Positions 41,338 through 44,663 of a stretch of DNA of 44,663 nucleotides are shown here, in pieces. The translations under genes were made by a program, and so were the position numbers. Each line of letters begins with the position of its first letter. Within the stretch, counting starts at the first letter, position 1. The notes below the pieces were generated by a model. It was not told the DNA's origin. It searched no databases and saw only the letters and a program-made list of their open reading frames with translations. The stretch is from Paenibacillus koleovorans NBRC 103111 (GTDB taxonomy: Bacteria > Bacillota > Bacilli > Paenibacillales > NBRC-103111). The stretch is taken from contig NZ_BIMA01000053.1 in assembly GCF_004000845.1 (NCBI RefSeq), positions 1 to 44,663 on the forward strand, written 5' to 3'.

Positions 41338-44300
41338 ATGAGCGGATTCGTACATTTGCATGTGCATAGCGAGTACAGCTTGCTGGACGGAGCGGCACGA
41401 ATCGAGGAGCTGGCGGCCCAGGCCGCGCGGCTTGGCATGAAGGCGCTGGCGCTCACCGACCACGGCGTCATGTACGGCGCGATCCCTTTCTATAAAGCGT
41501 GCAAAGCGAACGGCATCAAGCCGATCATCGGCTGCGAGGTTTACATTACGTCCGGGTCTCGGCACAACAAGGTTTCCCGGCAAGACAATCCGACCTACCA
41601 TTTAATTTTGCTCGCGAAGAACGAGACGGGCTATCGCAATTTGATGAAGATATGCTCGAACGCCCATTTGGAAGGTTTCTATTACAAGCCCCGCACCGAT
41701 ATGGAGCAGCTCGCTCTGTACTCGGAGGGGCTCGTTTGTCTTAGCTCCTGTCTCGGCGGCGAAGTGTCGCAGCATCTTCTCCATGACCGGAAGGAAGAGG
41801 CGAAGGCGGCGGCGGAGCGGCATCGGGCGATTTTCGGCGACGACTATTACTTAGAGCTGCAGGACCACGGGCTGATCGAGCAGAAGAAAGTGCTGCAGAG
41901 CATGCAGGAGCTGAGCCGGGAGACGGGCATTCCGATGATCGTCACGAACGATGCGCATTATGTGATGCCGCAGGATCACGACATGCAGGATGTGCTCATC
42001 TGTATCGGAACCGGCAAGACGCTGGAGGACGAAGCCCGGTTGAAGTTCCATACGGAACAAATGTATTTGAAAAGCCCGGAGGAAATGGCCCGGCTGTTCC
42101 CCTTTGCGCCGGATGCGTTAGCCAACACCGTGCGGGTGGCGGACAAATGCGGGCTCGAGCTAGAGCTCGGTCGCTCGATTCTGCCGCAGTATCAGCCGAT
42201 CCCGGCGTCCTATGGCGGCAATGCCGTGCGGTATTTGGAGGTGCTGTGCGAGGAAGGTTTGAAATCGCGATATGCCGGGCTTCCTGCTTGGACCGGGGAA
42301 GGAGGCGCCGAATACCGGGCGCTGCTCGAGAAGCGGCTTCGATATGAGCTCGGCGTCATCGCGAGCATGGGCTTCTCGGACTATTTTCTCATTGTGTGGG
42401 ATTTCATTCGCTACGCGCACGAGAAAAGCATCGCGGTCGGACCGGGCCGGGGTTCGTCGGCGGGCAGTCTGGTCGCCTATGTGCTGCGGATTACCGATGT
42501 CGATCCGATCCGCTATGGATTGCTGTTCGAACGGTTCCTGAACCCGGAACGAATCTCGATGCCGGATATCGACATCGACTTCAGCGATGAACGGCGCGAC
42601 GAAGTGATTGAGTATGTCGTGGACAAGTACGGCAGCGAGCATGTCGCACAGATCATCACGTTCGGGACGATGGCGGCCAAGGCGGCCGTGCGCGACGTCG
42701 GACGCGTCTTGGATTTGCCCTACGGCGAAGTGGATCGTGCGGCCAAGCTTATCCCGAGCATGCTCGGAGTGACGATCGAGGAGGCGCTGAAGGCGAGTCC
42801 GGAGCTGAAGGAGCTGTGCGAGAAGCAGAAGAGCACGGCTGATCTACTCGCAATGGCGATGCGGGTCGAGGGCTTTCCGCGCCATGCCTCCACGCATGCT
42901 GCCGGCGTCGTTATTTCGCGCGAGCCGCTGACCGACTATGTGCCGCTGCAGGAAGGCACGGAGAAGGTCGCGCTGACGCAATATTCGATGGAAAACCTGG
43001 AAGCGGTCGGGTTGCTCAAAATGGACTTTCTCGGTTTGCGGTATTTGTCGATTATTGAGCGGACATTGCGTTGGATAGAGGAGCGTCGCGGCATCCGCAT
43101 CGATTTCACGCGTATTGCGGACAGCGATCCGGCTACTTACAATATGCTCAGCCATGGCGATACGACGGGCATTTTCCAGCTCGAGTCGGCTGGGATGCGT
43201 CGGGTGCTGAAGGAGCTCAAACCGAGCCAATTCGAGGATATCATCTCGGTGCTCGCGCTGTATCGGCCGGGGCCGATGGAATTCATTCCGAAATATATTC
43301 AGAGCAAACACGGCCACATGGAGCCGGAGTACCCGCATGAATCGCTGAAGCCGATTCTGGGCGATACGTACGGCATTATCGTGTACCAGGAGCAGATCAT
43401 GCAGATCGCCTCGCAGATGGCCGGCTTCAGCCTGGGAGAGGCGGATTTGCTGCGACGCGCCGTCAGCAAGAAGAAACGCGAGGTGCTCGATGAGCAGCGG
43501 GCAAAGTTCGTCGCCGGCAGCTTGGCGCAAGGGTTTCAGGATGAGGATGCGAACAAGGTATACGATATGATCGTACGTTTCGCCGATTACGGCTTCCCTC
43601 GGGCGCATGCGACGGCTTATGGCGTCTTGGCGTTCCAGACGGCCTATTTGAAGGTGCATTATCCCGTCGAATTTATGGCTTCGATGCTTGCATCGGTCAT
43701 GGGCAATCATCGCAAAATCGCGGAATACGCCGACGAATGCCGTCGGATGGGCATTCCGGTGCTGCCGCCGGACGTCAACGAGAGCGGCATCCAGTTTACG
43801 CCGGTGCGCTCGCCGGAGGAAGGCGGTTCAGGCGCGATACGCTTCGGGCTGGCAGCGATCAAGAACGTCGGCGTGCAGGCGATGGAGTCGATCATCAAGG
43901 AGCGTCGCGAGAAGCCTTATGAGCATCTAACCGACTTCTGCCGCCGCGTCGATCTGCGCGCCTGCAACAAACGCGTCATCGAGTCGCTCATCCAGGGCGG
44001 AGCGATGGATTCGATGCCGGGCCACCGTTCCCAGCTGATCGCCGTGCTGGACGAGACGATCGAAGCGACGCAGAAGTGGAAGAAGGAGCGGGAGGATTTG
44101 CAGCTTCACTTGTTCGGCTTCACCGAAGAGACGAACGTCTCGATCGAGTATCCGGACGTGAGGCCTTACACTCCGATGCAGATGCTGGAGCTCGAGCGGG
44201 AGCTTGTCGGCCTCTATTTATCGGGTCATCCGCTCGATGCCTATGGGGAGGTTGTTGCCGGCTTGCAGGCGGATCAGTTGCATGAGCTGTCCGATTATCC

Positions 44301-44663
44301 GGACAACCAGGAGGTCTGGGTGCCGGCGATGGTCGTCTCGAGCAAGTCGATCATGACCAAGAAGGGCAAGCCGATGGGCTTCGTCGAGCTGGAGAACCGG
44401 ATCGCCCGCGTCGAGGCGGTGCTCTTCCCCGAGGTGTGGGGAAGAAGCGGGTCCCTCGTGCAGAAGGGCGCGGCGCTCTACGTGAAGGCGAAGCTGCAGC
44501 ATCAGGACGAGGACGTGAAGCTCCTCGTCGACCAGCTGTACCCGCTCGGCGCGGAGAACCTCGCGCAGCGCGTCGCGGCGTCGCAGCGGCGCCAGGCGCC
44601 GGCTGCGGGGCAAGGGCCGGGGCCAGCGCAGGCGCGCGAGCGCGCCGGGCCAGCCACGGCCCC
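41338..44663 (+). CDS. dnaE: DNA polymerase III alpha subunit DnaE (3' truncated by window)
   Basis: The first 1108 codons are present and open to the last base. PHP domain at the N-terminus: FVHLHVHSEYSLLDGAARIE and ALALTDHGVMYGA, with the usual His/Asp cluster. Catalytic palm: GPGRGSSAGSLVAYVL and MPDIDIDFSDERRDEVIEYV, with the invariant acidic residues. Later: FPRHASTHAAGVVIS, SVLALYRPGPMEFIP and FADYGFPRAHATAYGVLAFQ. An OB-type region (VPAMVVSSKSIMTKKGKPM) lies near the end. ATG 41338 follows AGGGGGATGACGG. The last 30 codons are Ala/Arg/Gln-rich. This is the error-prone or lagging-strand type DnaE of Firmicutes, distinct from PolC. Confidence 0.97.
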   Translation, partial: MSGFVHLHVHSEYSLLDGAARIEELAAQAARLGMKALALTDHGVMYGAIPFYKACKANGIKPIIGCEVYITSGSRHNKVSRQDNPTYHLILLAKNETGYRNLMKICSNAHLEGFYYKPRTDMEQLALYSEGLVCLSSCLGGEVSQHLLHDRKEEAKAAAERHRAIFGDDYYLELQDHGLIEQKKVLQSMQELSRETGIPMIVTNDAHYVMPQDHDMQDVLICIGTGKTLEDEARLKFHTEQMYLKSPEEMARLFPFAPDALANTVRVADKCGLELELGRSILPQYQPIPASYGGNAVRYLEVLCEEGLKSRYAGLPAWTGEGGAEYRALLEKRLRYELGVIASMGFSDYFLIVWDFIRYAHEKSIAVGPGRGSSAGSLVAYVLRITDVDPIRYGLLFERFLNPERISMPDIDIDFSDERRDEVIEYVVDKYGSEHVAQIITFGTMAAKAAVRDVGRVLDLPYGEVDRAAKLIPSMLGVTIEEALKASPELKELCEKQKSTADLLAMAMRVEGFPRHASTHAAGVVISREPLTDYVPLQEGTEKVALTQYSMENLEAVGLLKMDFLGLRYLSIIERTLRWIEERRGIRIDFTRIADSDPATYNMLSHGDTTGIFQLESAGMRRVLKELKPSQFEDIISVLALYRPGPMEFIPKYIQSKHGHMEPEYPHESLKPILGDTYGIIVYQEQIMQIASQMAGFSLGEADLLRRAVSKKKREVLDEQRAKFVAGSLAQGFQDEDANKVYDMIVRFADYGFPRAHATAYGVLAFQTAYLKVHYPVEFMASMLASVMGNHRKIAEYADECRRMGIPVLPPDVNESGIQFTPVRSPEEGGSGAIRFGLAAIKNVGVQAMESIIKERREKPYEHLTDFCRRVDLRACNKRVIESLIQGGAMDSMPGHRSQLIAVLDETIEATQKWKKEREDLQLHLFGFTEETNVSIEYPDVRPYTPMQMLELERELVGLYLSGHPLDAYGEVVAGLQADQLHELSDYPDNQEVWVPAMVVSSKSIMTKKGKPMGFVELENRIARVEAVLFPEVWGRSGSLVQKGAALYVKAKLQHQDEDVKLLVDQLYPLGAENLAQRVAASQRRQAPAAGQGPGPAQARERAGPATA

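Overview
The window looks like the chromosome of a GC-rich, endospore-forming member of the Paenibacillaceae (Paenibacillus or a close relative). The signs are Bacillus-type ribosome binding sites (GGAGG), a ytoI/ytpI/dnaE block arranged as in Bacillales, five YheC/YheD-type spore-coat ATP-grasp genes, LytTR and RpiR regulators, and SsuA- and sugar-binding lipoproteins. The genus is an inference; no rRNA or tRNA gene was found.

Layout. (1) 93-3948, minus strand: an alkanesulfonate operon ssuA-ssuD-ssuC-ssuB. It is divergent from 4237-5445, a cytoplasmic protein that joins an excisionase/MerR-type HTH to an SsuA-like binding domain. Four 10-bp direct repeats abut the ssuA -35 box, so this fusion protein is a candidate sulfonate-sensing activator. 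(2) 6064-25916: an amino-sugar / cell-wall recycling region. It holds murQ and a BadF-type amino-sugar kinase (minus), then divergently a sugar ABC importer (lipoprotein, two permeases, MsmX-like ATPase), a DUF624 protein, namZ, nagZ, anmK, a GNAT, and a PIG-L deacetylase with an altered active-site motif. After an AraC remnant, sodC, an amidase and an unknown gene come nagA, nagB and an rpiR-type regulator on the minus strand. NamZ and NagZ both lack signal peptides, and no PTS gene is present. The likely route is therefore ABC import of MurNAc/GlcNAc sugars, hydrolysis in the cytosol, phosphorylation (kinase, AnmK), etherase (MurQ), deacetylase (NagA) and deaminase (NagB) to fructose-6-P. 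(3) 26157-29738: a HAD phosphatase, an acidic conserved protein, and a MacB-like ABC ATPase/permease pair behind a promoter with 11-bp-phased CTTAAG repeats. (4) 29843-36193, minus: five tandem YheC/D ATP-grasp paralogues. (5) 36389-38320: a small membrane protein with an in-frame KSR repeat beyond its stop, then about 1.5 kb without genes. That stretch contains a 296-bp MITE with 10-bp target duplication, several periodic repeats and a LexA-boxed promoter. (6) 38323-44663: small genes, a LytTR protein, ytoI, ytpI and the first 1108 codons of dnaE (cut by the window end).

The most unusual signals are the HTH-SsuA fusion with its phased iterons, the signal-peptide-less NamZ/NagZ pathway, the MITE, the SOS-type promoter pointing antisense into two small genes, and a recurring 51-53 bp (occasionally 61-63 bp) repeat period in six intergenic places whose unit sequences differ. 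All spacings were counted by hand. Family assignments rest on motif recognition, not database searches.
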